64,000 nucleotides of DNA from Quatrionicoccus australiensis (GTDB taxonomy: Bacteria; Pseudomonadota; Gammaproteobacteria; Burkholderiales; Rhodocyclaceae). The DNA is taken from contig NZ_JAHBAH010000002.1 in assembly GCF_020510425.1 (NCBI RefSeq), forward strand, positions 81,711 to 145,710, read 5' to 3'. Both the position numbers and the translations under genes were made by a program. Below the pieces are notes generated by a model, which saw only the letters and a program-made list of their open reading frames with translations, was not told the DNA's origin and did not search any database. Positions 33,256-42,298 of this stretch are shown here, piece by piece; within the stretch, counting starts at the first letter, position 1; every line of letters begins with the position of its first letter.

Positions 33256-35505
33256 CTAGAACTTCGCACTCACCCCAGCCCAGAAATTGCGGCGATCTGC
33301 GTGTTCGTATTCCCAGACGACGTATTTGCTGTCGAACAGGTTGTTGACCGCGACAAACACCTCGCTACCGGGTACCGGCAGCTTCATGGAAACCTTGGCG
33401 TCGGCGACGAAATAGTCGGAGGCACGATGGTCGGAGGTATTGGCATCGGTGAAATAGATGGAACTGACATAGCGGCCGCCGATGCGCGCCTCCCATTGAC
33501 TGGATGGCGCGTAAACCAGACCCAGATTCAACTTGTGGGGTGCGATGCGCTGGGTGTGCTTGCCCTCCAGCGTCGTGTCATTGGGATTCTTGCGAATCAC
33601 CGAGTCGGTGTAGCTGTAATTGGCATAGGGTTTCCAGCCGCCGGGCAGGCTGCCGTCAAAGCCCAGTTCAAAGCCGTTTACCGTCGTCTTGCCGATATTC
33701 ACGTACTGCCAGGCCGGGCCGACCGGGATGGTGGAAATCTTGTCCTGATAGTCGGTGTGGTACAGGGCTGCGCGTAACTTGCCCCAGGGTAGCTGGTGAT
33801 TGGCCCCGATCTCGTAGGTCGTTGAGGTCTCCGGCTTCAAACCGGTATTGTCGAGCCACATTGGATTACCGCCAGACGATTTCATCCAGTTCAGTGCCGG
33901 CACATAGGCCGTTCCGGCAGACAGATAAACCGAACTCGCCGGCGACAGGTGGTAGCGCAGACCCAGCCGTGGATTGAAGACGCCGTCCGATGAATCGGGA
34001 TAGGTCGTCGCACCGTTGCTCTTGTCACCATGCATCTTGATCCAGTCGTAGCGCCCCCCAACGGTCAGCGTCAGATCATCAAAACGATGCTCATCCTGGG
34101 CAAACAGGCCAGTTGTCGTTTCCTGAGAATCTGTACGGGAGCTACCTCCATTCAGGAAATCATCCCAACCGACTTGATACCAGGCTGTTTGATAGGACGC
34201 TCCAACAATCAAGGTGTTGCCAGCAACTGGATGCAGTTCCGTCTGCGCTTCGACGGTATCCGTCCGGCTCTTGCGATACCAGGTGGCAGCGAGAATATAA
34301 CTGCCCATGTTGTAATTCCACGCTTGGTCATCCCACGGCATGAATTGCAGCAATTCCGCATGGCGATATGTCAATTTGACCGAGTTTTGATTGGCAAAAT
34401 CCTTGCGGTACCCAAGTGAATAAGCATCACCTTCGTTCTTGACGCGAAAATTGGGACGCCCACCGAACATGTCCGTATCAGTTCTGAATTGCTGGAAGCC
34501 AAAGGTGATTTCCTGATCGTCTGACGGGCGAATACCACCATTGAGGTTCCATTTTTTATCCGTCCATGCCCTCGATTTCAGATCTTTGCTTCCATCCGGA
34601 TCAAGTTCCCGTTGCGCGACATAGCCATCTGTACGGAAATCGAACACGGACAACCGAAAGTCGACTACTTCGTTCGCCATCCCGGCTGCCGCCCCAAATG
34701 ACCGCGCATCATGCGAACCCAAAGCCGCTTCTACCTCAGCCCCGGCCGGACCGCTCCAGCGTTTCGGAATAACGTTGACCACGCCGCCGATCACGTTTGG
34801 CCCATAAAGTGCAGACGCCGGACCACGCACGAGTTCGATCCGCTCGACATCCTGTGCAACAAGAAAATTGAAGCCACCACGGCCAACCACGCTCGATATG
34901 GACGAGTCGGTCGGCATGCCATCGACCAGAACCACCGATGTCGCGCCAGCGAATGAACCGCCAACCCCACGTATGGAAGGACCACCGTTGCCCCCTATGG
35001 CCGAACTTTCATTGAAGTCCACCCCTTCCATATTGCGCAGGGCGTCCTCCACCTTGAGCAGGTGCTGGCGCCCGATGTCCTTGCTGGTAATCACACTGAC
35101 ACTCGCCGGCACCTCATCAATCCGCCGCTCCGTCCGCGTCGCCGTGACCACGATTTCGCTCAGGCTCTGCTCGGCATGTGGAGCCGCGACAATCACGTAG
35201 CTGTCGCCATCGCGACGGAATTCCAGGCCGCTGCCTTGCAACAAACGACCAAGTGCCTCTTCAACACTCATTTCACCCCGAATGGCCTTGACCTTCTTGC
35301 TGCCGACGAGATCGGCCGCATGAACGATCTGCACCCCGCTCTGGTTGGCCAGTTGGCGCAACGCAGAAGCTAGCTCCTGCTGGGCAATTTCAACACTGAC
35401 GTTCGGTCCGGCCAGCACAGCACCGGCCTGGCAGGCCAGCCATACAGCGACGGCAAGGTATTTGCGGACGTTCTCCGAACGGGCCGGCGTTTGTTTCTGC
35501 AGCAT
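33256..35505 (-). CDS. TonB-dependent transducer receptor with STN domain (FecA-like)
   Basis: 749 residues from ATG at 35505. A long signal sequence (YLAVAVWLACQAGAVLA) precedes an STN signalling domain (about 40-115: ISVEIAQQELASALRQLANQSG-like, KVKAIRGEMSVEEALGRLL), then plug (GGPSIRGVGG ... VERIELVRGPASALYGPNVIGGVVNVI) and barrel ending NFWAGVSAKF. STN receptors report ligand arrival to a FecR-type protein across the inner membrane. The divergent fecI/fecR pair starts 142 bp away. It is the first gene of the peptide operon, so the peptide or its metal complex is the likely inducer. Confidence 0.92.
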   Translation of the reverse strand: MLQKQTPARSENVRKYLAVAVWLACQAGAVLAGPNVSVEIAQQELASALRQLANQSGVQIVHAADLVGSKKVKAIRGEMSVEEALGRLLQGSGLEFRRDGDSYVIVAAPHAEQSLSEIVVTATRTERRIDEVPASVSVITSKDIGRQHLLKVEDALRNMEGVDFNESSAIGGNGGPSIRGVGGSFAGATSVVLVDGMPTDSSISSVVGRGGFNFLVAQDVERIELVRGPASALYGPNVIGGVVNVIPKRWSGPAGAEVEAALGSHDARSFGAAAGMANEVVDFRLSVFDFRTDGYVAQRELDPDGSKDLKSRAWTDKKWNLNGGIRPSDDQEITFGFQQFRTDTDMFGGRPNFRVKNEGDAYSLGYRKDFANQNSVKLTYRHAELLQFMPWDDQAWNYNMGSYILAATWYRKSRTDTVEAQTELHPVAGNTLIVGASYQTAWYQVGWDDFLNGGSSRTDSQETTTGLFAQDEHRFDDLTLTVGGRYDWIKMHGDKSNGATTYPDSSDGVFNPRLGLRYHLSPASSVYLSAGTAYVPALNWMKSSGGNPMWLDNTGLKPETSTTYEIGANHQLPWGKLRAALYHTDYQDKISTIPVGPAWQYVNIGKTTVNGFELGFDGSLPGGWKPYANYSYTDSVIRKNPNDTTLEGKHTQRIAPHKLNLGLVYAPSSQWEARIGGRYVSSIYFTDANTSDHRASDYFVADAKVSMKLPVPGSEVFVAVNNLFDSKYVVWEYEHADRRNFWAGVSAKF

Positions 35506-35646
35506 GTTTCCCCCTGATAACAAATGGCGACGAAATGCGCCTTCACCTACCAAGACGAATGCAGCGACGACCTCCCTACCTGAAACCGGCAAGCTGCGAC
35601 AACATGTCACATGGAAATCACCCGGCAAGGCCTTTAGCATTGCCGC
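35506..35646. promoter_or_regulatory. Divergent control region for the peptide operon and fecIR
   Basis: A 141-bp gap separates the two opposed transcripts. A FecI-type sigma promoter is expected on the minus strand here. I could not define -35/-10 elements with confidence. Confidence 0.45.
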
Positions 35647-36186
35647 ATGTCCTTCACCCTTGCCCTGAAGTCCCCTGGCGAACTCGACCTGGCGCAGCTT
35701 TACCGCGAGCATTTCGACCATTTGCGGGATTACCTGGCGCGCCGGCTCGATTGCCGCGATGCCGGCCGGGATGCTGCACAGGAGATTTTTCTTCGCTTGC
35801 TGCTGAAACCGCCGGTCGAGACCATTCAAAATCCCCGCGCTTTCCTGTTGCGCAGCGGGCGCAATCTGCTCATCGATCTGGCGCGCCTGGCCAAGACCCG
35901 GCCGCTGCTGCTGCCGATTGACGATTTTCAGGATTCCCTGCCCGACCCGGTGGCTGACCCGGCGCGCATTGCCTCGGCGCGGCAGCAACTACAGGCCCTG
36001 GCAGAAGGCATCGAAACCCTGCCGCCCAAGTGCCGGCAGGTTTTTTTCCTGCATCGCTTCGACGCCCTGACCCAGAACGAAATCGCTGCGCAGATGGGCA
36101 TTTCGGCCAAAATGGTGGAAAAGCAACTGGCCAACGCCATGCTGCAATTGCGGCGCCTGTGGAGCAAGCATTCGGCTGGCGTTTGA
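35647..36186 (+). CDS. FecI-like ECF sigma factor
   Basis: 179 residues. Region 2 (LAQLYREHFDHLRDYLARRLDCRDAGRDAAQEIFLRLL) and region 4 (LPPKCRQVFFLHRFDALTQNEIAAQMGISAKMVEKQL) match the FecI group of iron and metal-transport sigma factors. It is followed 32 bp later by fecR. Expected to direct RNA polymerase to the receptor/peptide operon when the transducer receptor is occupied. Confidence 0.92.
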   Translation: MSFTLALKSPGELDLAQLYREHFDHLRDYLARRLDCRDAGRDAAQEIFLRLLLKPPVETIQNPRAFLLRSGRNLLIDLARLAKTRPLLLPIDDFQDSLPDPVADPARIASARQQLQALAEGIETLPPKCRQVFFLHRFDALTQNEIAAQMGISAKMVEKQLANAMLQLRRLWSKHSAGV

Positions 36187-36218
36187 CATCCCGCCCCAGC
36201 CTGCCGAGAATCCGGCGC

Positions 36219-37163
36219 ATGCCCCATTCGCCCCAAGCCTCTCCAGCCGCTGACAACAGCGAACGCGCCCAGGAAGAAGCCGCCTTCTGGTTTGCCCGAC
36301 TGCATGGCGAAAATGTTTCCCGCGAGGAAAGGGCGACCTTTGCCGGCTGGCTGGCAGGCAGCCCGGAAAACGCCCGGGAATTCGGAATTCTTGAGCAAAT
36401 CTGGAACCACTCGGCCTGCCTTGCACCGCAAGCCAAGCCGCGCGCGCGACGGTTGTTGCATGGTGCCGCCGGACTGGCCGCCATGGCCCTGCTGGCCAGC
36501 TGGCTGTTCCATACCGCGCCGGGCGAGCTGGTCGCCACCGGCATCGGCGAGCGGAAGCACCTGCAACTCAGCGATGGCAGCGAACTGGACCTTGCTCCGC
36601 GCACCCGCTTGCACTTCCGCCTGGACAAGGATCAGCGCCATATTGAGCTGCATGAGGGGCAGATCGCCATCAACGTTGGCGCTGATCCGCAACGACCGCT
36701 GGAAGTTGTGGCCAATGGGCATCACATCCGCGATATCGGCACCCGTTTCGTGGTGGAAACCGGGGCGAAGCAGACCCGCGTCAGCGTCGCCGAGGGCCTG
36801 GTGGAAATCCGGCCGGCCAATGGCGATGCAGCGACGCAGCGTCTCGCGGCGGGCGAAGAGGTATCCGTGACTGATGGAAAAATCGGCCCGGTTTTGGCCG
36901 TTGACCGCAGCATTTTGCTGGCGTGGACCAAAGGCCAACTCGCATTTGAAGGCCAGCCGTTAAACGAGGTGATCGCCACCCTCAACCGCTTCCGCAAGAC
37001 GCCGATCATCCTGGACGAGCCAAATCTCGGCGGCATGCGCATCAGCGGCGTTTTTCTGATCGACAAGGAAGAAACCGCGCTGATCGCCTTGAGACAAATC
37101 GCCGGTCTGCGCTTTCTGGAAAGCAACGGGATGGTGCACGCCAGCACCGATCATTCCCGCTGA
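36219..37163 (+). CDS. FecR-like transmembrane sigma regulator
   Basis: 314 residues from ATG at 36219. A cytoplasmic DUF4880 domain (about 18-56; EEAAFWFARLHGENVSREERATFAGW), one membrane helix near 80-97 (GLAAMALLASWLF), a FecR periplasmic domain (VATGIGERKHLQLSDGSELDLAPRT ...) and a C-terminal STN-like part (LAFEGQPLNEVIATLNRF) are all present. It senses the STN domain of the receptor and switches the sigma factor on. Confidence 0.9.
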   Translation: MPHSPQASPAADNSERAQEEAAFWFARLHGENVSREERATFAGWLAGSPENAREFGILEQIWNHSACLAPQAKPRARRLLHGAAGLAAMALLASWLFHTAPGELVATGIGERKHLQLSDGSELDLAPRTRLHFRLDKDQRHIELHEGQIAINVGADPQRPLEVVANGHHIRDIGTRFVVETGAKQTRVSVAEGLVEIRPANGDAATQRLAAGEEVSVTDGKIGPVLAVDRSILLAWTKGQLAFEGQPLNEVIATLNRFRKTPIILDEPNLGGMRISGVFLIDKEETALIALRQIAGLRFLESNGMVHASTDHSR

Positions 37164-37167
37164 CCCT

Positions 37168-37395
37168 TCAACAACCGAATGGTTGTGGCACGTTCATTTG
37201 CTTCGCCAACGCCAAACGACTAACAGTGGCGGAACGCTCCCCGTCCGATCCGGTGACCGCCCCGGCCGAGGCTGGGAACCTGTGGAAGCTCGACGACGCC
37301 AAAGGGGTTACCTCTGCGATTACATCAGCGGGGTCGGCGTAACATATGGAAGTTGCAATAAAAAAGACAACATACACCAAGCCCCCAAATTTCAT
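37168..37395 (-). CDS. Possible small secreted protein or remnant
   Basis: 75 residues from ATG at 37395, which has GGAGGA five bases upstream. It starts with a textbook signal peptide, MKFGGLVYVVFFIATSICYA, then DPADVIAEVTPLAS. The remaining 45 residues fall in repeat-like DNA and look non-coding. It may be a real signal peptide whose gene was cut by repeat DNA, or a genuine tiny secreted peptide beside the RiPP locus. Confidence 0.4.
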   Translation of the reverse strand: MKFGGLVYVVFFIATSICYADPADVIAEVTPLASSSFHRFPASAGAVTGSDGERSATVSRLALAKQMNVPQPFGC

Positions 37396-37482
37396 CAGTT
37401 CCTCCAATAGCATTGGTGATTAAATGGGCCGGGCTCGACTGTACTGATGCCCTAAGAGGGCATTGAACTCGATCAGTGGCTA

Positions 37483-37547
37483 AGCGGCAGCTAATTGTCA
37501 CGTTGCCGTCGGATTCCAACTGTCGCCCCAAGGTCGGCTTTGGCCGA
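37483..37547 (-). repeat. Dispersed intergenic repeat, copy B
   Basis: Reverse-complement partner of 23960-24023: AGCGGCAGCTAATT ... CCGTCGGATTCC ... CCCAAGGTCGGCTTTGGCCG. The surrounding gap 37396-37753 also contains the hairpin ATGCCCT-AAG-AGGGCAT (37447-37463) and no gene. Confidence 0.7.
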
Positions 37548-37753
37548 CATCCAGCCGGCAGCAACTCGGCCAAAACTGTCTATGGGGTGCCCGACAATAG
37601 AGGTCGGCTATGCGCCAGTTACTCGCCGTTCGGCTCGGAATCCCCGCTAGCCGGAGCTTTCATAGCGGATGACCTAAGCCAACACGTTCCTGTCACTAAT
37701 ATAAACTGGAGGCATAATTGGATCCAACTTACATAGGAAACCGAGGACAACTA

Positions 37754-40700
37754 ATGACAAGGACAATCTGTGTTGCGCGGGTGGAAGAAACGAGTCTCTG
37801 GAAGGCGCTATCGAATCGAAATACAGAAGCCGCAAAGCACTTGGGTCCTAATGTTGTCGCGGTATGCAACGAGGCTGCTGATCGGATGAAGGCAATGGCC
37901 GGATACGCACCGCAGTACACGCTTCATGATGAACGCCACCTACTTAGAACCACCGAACTGATGAGCTTGCTGCTAGGTGACGAAGTAAAGAAACTCAATG
38001 AGGTTGAACTGGCTCTTCTGATTCTTTCGGCGTTTTTTCACGACCAAGGAATGCTGCCCTCTGATAGTGATTTGTCGTTGCTTAGGAAGTCCGATGAGTT
38101 CAAGCTTTTTCAGGATAACTGGCGCGTAGATCATCCAAACTACGCAGAAACATCGAGGCAACTAGCCGACCCCACAGTTTCCACCGAACGAAAGGAGCGG
38201 TTGGGCGCGCAGATTGGCGAACTCGATACTGCGATGCTTACCGATTTCCTGCGCCGAGGACACGGACGAAGGTCATCCGAGCATATCCTATCCCGTCATC
38301 ATAGTGACAAGCGCATTGAGGTACAAGGTGTAAACCTTTCGCCGTTGATTGCGCGATTATGCGAAGGGCACGCGCTACCTGCCGACGATATAAATCCAAG
38401 TCAGGGTTTTAGATACGACGAGCAAGTCGGAACCTATTGCGTCAACATGCCTTTTCTCGCGGCGGTTCTGAGGCTCGCCGACATTCTCGACTTCGACCGT
38501 GAACGCACACCCGAGGTGCTTTTCAAGAGCATCCACTTCACGTCTCCCGTAAGCTTGTTCGAATGGGAAAAACACCGTGCCGTCGAGGGGTGGACAATTT
38601 CCGAGGAACTGATCCGGTTCTCAGTGAAATGCAAGCACCCGGCGTATCAAGCAGCCGCACTCGCTTACATGGGTTGGATCGATCAGGAGCTTGAAGCTGC
38701 GCATTCGATTTGCCGCCGACAACCACGGGACATTAGCGGTTATCACCTACGACTTCCGACCCATGTCGATCGATCTCGAATCGAACCCGATGGTGACTCC
38801 TACCGATATCACGACCTCGAATTCTCCCTTTCCAGAGACGAAATTATTCGTCTGCTGATGACCGACGAACTCTACGGCGGAGAACACCTGTGCATCCGAG
38901 AACTGTTGCAAAATTCGCTCGACGCACTGAGGTATCGCCAAGCGCTCTTTGCGGAATCAGACACACAGTGGAGCAAAGGCAAAGTTGAGTTTTGCCATTT
39001 TGTTGATGACGATGGCTACGAGGTTGTCGAGTGTCGAGACAACGGCGTGGGGATGGACGAAGGCATCATCCGCCGGTTCCTTGTGAAAGTTGGCAGAAGC
39101 TACTACCGGTCTCCGGACTTCGAACGCGAGCGAACGAGATTGAGAGCATCCGGTAATGACTTCGACCCCTGCTCCCGATTCGGCATTGGCTTCATGTCCT
39201 GCTTTATGTTGGGTGACAGGATAACTATTGAAACGCGCAAGGACTACGGACACGGGCGACAGTGGGGAGAGCCGCTTGTCGTCGAAATCCAGGGCTTGAG
39301 CGGCCTGCTCGTAGTTAGAAAGGGAAGTGACCAACAGCCTATCGGCACGACCGTAAGGATCGTGTCGCGCAAGAAGCCGTCGTTTCTCGACAATTGGTCG
39401 GACAAGGTCAAACTCACAACCGTGCTCAGAGGCTATGCCCTGGCAACCGAATTCCCGGTTATCGGGAAATGTGAAGTTCCCGAAATTAAAGACACAGTGA
39501 CAATCCCCGTCACGATCGACAAAACGCCAACGGTGCTCGAATCAGCCAATATCAAAGCTGCGGTGACTTTCGATCAAGACCTTTCTGAAGTATCAAAATC
39601 TTTACGGGGATTCGTCCGGGATTCTGTCTTGGTCGACGATCATGGATTACCTTCAGTCGACAATTGTGAGGCAGAGTGGATAGCGAATACTGCGGGCCCA
39701 GGAAAAAAGTGGATATTACGTTCTCGTACCGGAACAACTTCGTTTGAACGCAATATCCATGGTTACGTTTCCGTTTGTGTCGACGGGATATTGGTCGGAG
39801 GCGACCCGGGGCGGCATTCTGACGGGGATACACTCCGATATCGGCTGGGATCGTGTAACTCGGGTATCTATTGCGAATCGCCCGCATTAATCGATACAAG
39901 AGGTGACCTTAAACCTGAAATCACGCCCAGCCGGACTCCTCCAAAGGACAACTTTTCGAGGCAACTCCCGGGCTGGAGTCGACTAAATAGTTTCTTCAAT
40001 ATTGGTGTAGGGATGCTATGGAAACAACTGGCCAACTACCATTCCAAAGGGCTTTTGCCACAAGCTTTTTGGCAGCTGACAGTCATCTACAGCATTCCTG
40101 TTGAATGGATTCCACCATCAACGTTATGGGAAACGCTTTCCGTGTCCTTGGTCGATAATAATAATGGGGTTGTATGGCGCAAAGTTCGTGAACTCGGCGA
40201 ACTCTTGATGTGTGCGGACGGAGAGGAAACCTTTGCCCTGCGAGACAAACAGGGTGCTAGCGTCGCTCCTTCACAATTTCTGAAAGATTGGGAAGTAAAA
40301 GGCGAGGATCATCCGTCGCTGTCTTGGCGAATGAGATCAAGCGTTCTGCTTATGAGTGCTTTGGATATTAGGGACGATCAAGTAGTTGTTAATCCGACAG
40401 TCCAACCCGACCGGGGCATACCGTTAGGAATGTACACTCGGCGCGGGGCAGTCGGTGTGGCTGGTTTTTTCCTCGCCTACGCAGGCTCTGCCACAAATGC
40501 CATTGCAGTCGAGACACCTTACCCGACCGCCAATAGGAACCATCCTCTTGTTGCGCTGGCGCATCAAAGTATTAATGCAAATGAGCCGACCGACCTGCAA
40601 CGGTTCGCGCAGGGGTTCGTTGCATGTATTTCGGAAACGGTCAGTAGCAAAATAAATACCCCTTCTATAGAGACAGTGGGCTATTGGCAAAAACGTGTTG

Positions 40701-40843
40701 GGCATCTTTACTTCGCGGTTCAGTGGGACCAATGCGAACAGAGCCTCAAGCCGCCTTACCAGCTCTGGACAAAAGCTAAAGGGTGGTTCTCATTTAGTGA
40801 AGTCGACTTCACGCGATGGAAAGACGCGGAACTTACCAGCTAG
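37754..40843 (+). CDS. Large HD-domain plus GHKL (Hsp90-like) ATPase protein
   Basis: 1029 residues from ATG at 37754 (GAGG seven bases before); a TTG at 37718 with GGAGG is an alternative. Residues about 50-260 form an HD phosphohydrolase-like domain: H58-D59, H62, HD at 96-97, further histidines near HHSDKR. Residues about 370-560 form a GHKL ATPase: N387 in ELLQNSLDALRYRQ, DNGVGM at 429-434, and FGIGFMSCF at 476-484, as in Hsp90/HtpG and MORC proteins. The C-terminal 450 residues are unassigned. It is not HtpG itself. Mobile-element debris surrounds it, which fits a defence or stress role, but none is proven. Confidence 0.8.
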   Translation: MTRTICVARVEETSLWKALSNRNTEAAKHLGPNVVAVCNEAADRMKAMAGYAPQYTLHDERHLLRTTELMSLLLGDEVKKLNEVELALLILSAFFHDQGMLPSDSDLSLLRKSDEFKLFQDNWRVDHPNYAETSRQLADPTVSTERKERLGAQIGELDTAMLTDFLRRGHGRRSSEHILSRHHSDKRIEVQGVNLSPLIARLCEGHALPADDINPSQGFRYDEQVGTYCVNMPFLAAVLRLADILDFDRERTPEVLFKSIHFTSPVSLFEWEKHRAVEGWTISEELIRFSVKCKHPAYQAAALAYMGWIDQELEAAHSICRRQPRDISGYHLRLPTHVDRSRIEPDGDSYRYHDLEFSLSRDEIIRLLMTDELYGGEHLCIRELLQNSLDALRYRQALFAESDTQWSKGKVEFCHFVDDDGYEVVECRDNGVGMDEGIIRRFLVKVGRSYYRSPDFERERTRLRASGNDFDPCSRFGIGFMSCFMLGDRITIETRKDYGHGRQWGEPLVVEIQGLSGLLVVRKGSDQQPIGTTVRIVSRKKPSFLDNWSDKVKLTTVLRGYALATEFPVIGKCEVPEIKDTVTIPVTIDKTPTVLESANIKAAVTFDQDLSEVSKSLRGFVRDSVLVDDHGLPSVDNCEAEWIANTAGPGKKWILRSRTGTTSFERNIHGYVSVCVDGILVGGDPGRHSDGDTLRYRLGSCNSGIYCESPALIDTRGDLKPEITPSRTPPKDNFSRQLPGWSRLNSFFNIGVGMLWKQLANYHSKGLLPQAFWQLTVIYSIPVEWIPPSTLWETLSVSLVDNNNGVVWRKVRELGELLMCADGEETFALRDKQGASVAPSQFLKDWEVKGEDHPSLSWRMRSSVLLMSALDIRDDQVVVNPTVQPDRGIPLGMYTRRGAVGVAGFFLAYAGSATNAIAVETPYPTANRNHPLVALAHQSINANEPTDLQRFAQGFVACISETVSSKINTPSIETVGYWQKRVGHLYFAVQWDQCEQSLKPPYQLWTKAKGWFSFSEVDFTRWKDAELTS

Positions 40844-41360
40844 TAATTACTACGAAGCCGCTCCACCAACAAATTGTTGGTTCCTTGAAGTCAGCTAACG
40901 GATACCTTGCCTGAGGTGCCCCCGGATTTAGTGCCAAGGGCGTTTTAGTAAAAGTCCTTGCTGAGCCGAAGCGGCCGGCGCGTTGGTAGATTTCCAACTG
41001 GGCGTCGACATCCGAGCAAACACCCGCCAGGATCTCTTCGGCGACAATGCGATGGGGTTCAATTCTTTTTTCGTACTTCTCAAAGAGTTGTCGCTCTTCT
41101 TCGTCGGACTCGTGGCCATCGAGGGCGTAGAAAGCATAGAAATCGTGATATTCGGAGCAGAAGGCGTCGAAACTCATTCGGCCTTGCGCGCACAGGCGAA
41201 TCAGGTTGTCGTGATGATCGAGGGAGCCGATCAGGTGGTATTCGGACTCAAAGATGACCATGGAGTATGGGGCCCAACGTAGAGCTAACCGGCGCTGCGC
41301 AGCTTCATCGCGCAGCGTCCAGCGACCGAAGGGAGCGAGGTTGAGCGCCGGGTCATGCAT
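40833..41360 (-). CDS. Hypothetical protein
   Basis: About 175 residues from ATG at 41360, MHDPALNLAPFGRWTLRDEAAQRR ... FESEYHLIGSLDHHDNLIRLCAQGRMSFDAFCSEYHDFYAFYALDGHE. The acidic, helical middle looks coding. The last 40 residues do not, and the 3' end overlaps the HD-GHKL gene by 11 bp, so the tail may be damaged. No family recognised. Confidence 0.5.
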   Translation of the reverse strand: MHDPALNLAPFGRWTLRDEAAQRRLALRWAPYSMVIFESEYHLIGSLDHHDNLIRLCAQGRMSFDAFCSEYHDFYAFYALDGHESDEEERQLFEKYEKRIEPHRIVAEEILAGVCSDVDAQLEIYQRAGRFGSARTFTKTPLALNPGAPQARYPLADFKEPTICWWSGFVVITSW

Positions 41361-41550
41361 GCTTTTCCACCAGCAATTCTTTTGACACAAAGCGGCATGC
41401 CTCTATTTCAAGATGCTTGATGGAGCCCTTGGTGCGGGCGCCATCAACTGAAAGGAGGCTCGGACAGGCATGCAGGTCGAGGTGGGCCAAAGCAGGCAAT
41501 TTGTCGATTCCGTCAAGTGTCTTGAGTTTGCGCGAGGTATCCGCCGGGGA

Positions 41551-41726
41551 TGCTGCTCAAGGTCATTCTCTGCGCCTACGCTCAGGGTGTGGTGAGCAGC
41601 CGGGGCATTGAGCGGCTGTGCCGCGAACACGTCACTTTCATCGCTCTCAGCGGCGACTCCGTGCCGCACTTTACGACGCTGAGGGCATCACGGAACCTAG
41701 AGGCGCTTCTCGCCGTAGTGGCCTAG
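41551..41726 (+). pseudogene. IS1182-like transposase fragment
   Basis: The frame MLLKVILCAYAQGVVSSRGIERLCREHVTFIALSGDSVPHF is the N-terminal part of an IS1182/IS4-type transposase (LxALSGDxxPHFTT signature). It ends within 60 codons. Both ends are missing. It is a different transposase from the intact one at 57929. Confidence 0.7.
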
Positions 41727-41732
41727 AGTGGT

Positions 41733-42201
41733 CCAACAATTTCACCCCCATGTGTGGCATGATCGTCGATGCCGACTTGGCCTTATCGAAAGCACGCTTC
41801 AAGGACGAAGTAAACGGTGGGCGTCATGTTCCGAACGCTATCCCTTTGACCGCATCAGTTGGTCTGAATGTGGACGACGGTGGTCCCTGGTTTCGCGGTA
41901 TGCGACTGTGCTACCCGGGTCCTACGATCTGGAAGAAAAGGGCGTGGAAAAATCACGAGCCTTCTGGATGATCAACCTGAAGATGGGCTACCGCTTCAAT
42001 AAGCAATGGCAGACGACCATCGATGTCCTGAATCTGTTCAACAAGCAGGCCAATGACATCGAATACTGGGGCGGAGCCTGCACACGGAATGAGGCAACTC
42101 TTGGAACGGGCGGCTGCGGTGGTGGCAGCGCAATTGATGGCAGACCGATTCATCCGCTTGAATCGAGAACGATACGCCTCGGCTTAAAGGTGAATTTTTA
42201 A
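41733..42201 (+). pseudogene. C-terminal remnant of a TonB-dependent receptor
   Basis: Barrel strands are recognisable in two frames: WSNNFTPMCGMIVDADLALSKARF ... VGLNVDDGGPWFRGMRL, then after a frameshift near 41910-41920, KSRAFWMINLKMGYRFNKQWQTTIDVLNLFNKQ and the end ESRTIRLGLKVNF. The terminal Phe and strand pattern are those of a large TonB receptor. The plug and most of the barrel are missing, replaced on the left by a transposase fragment. Confidence 0.75.
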
Positions 42202-42298
42202 ATCGAGTTCTGGGCGGCGCAAAAACCACCTAATTTTGCTGGCCCGCAATCGACAAAGTGGCGGAGAGCTCCACTTCAAGCAACCCTCCGCCATTTCT

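Noticed and set aside
37754..40843. HtpG (Hsp90) chaperone
   Set aside because: The GHKL motifs are in the middle of the protein after an HD domain and the C-terminus does not match HtpG.
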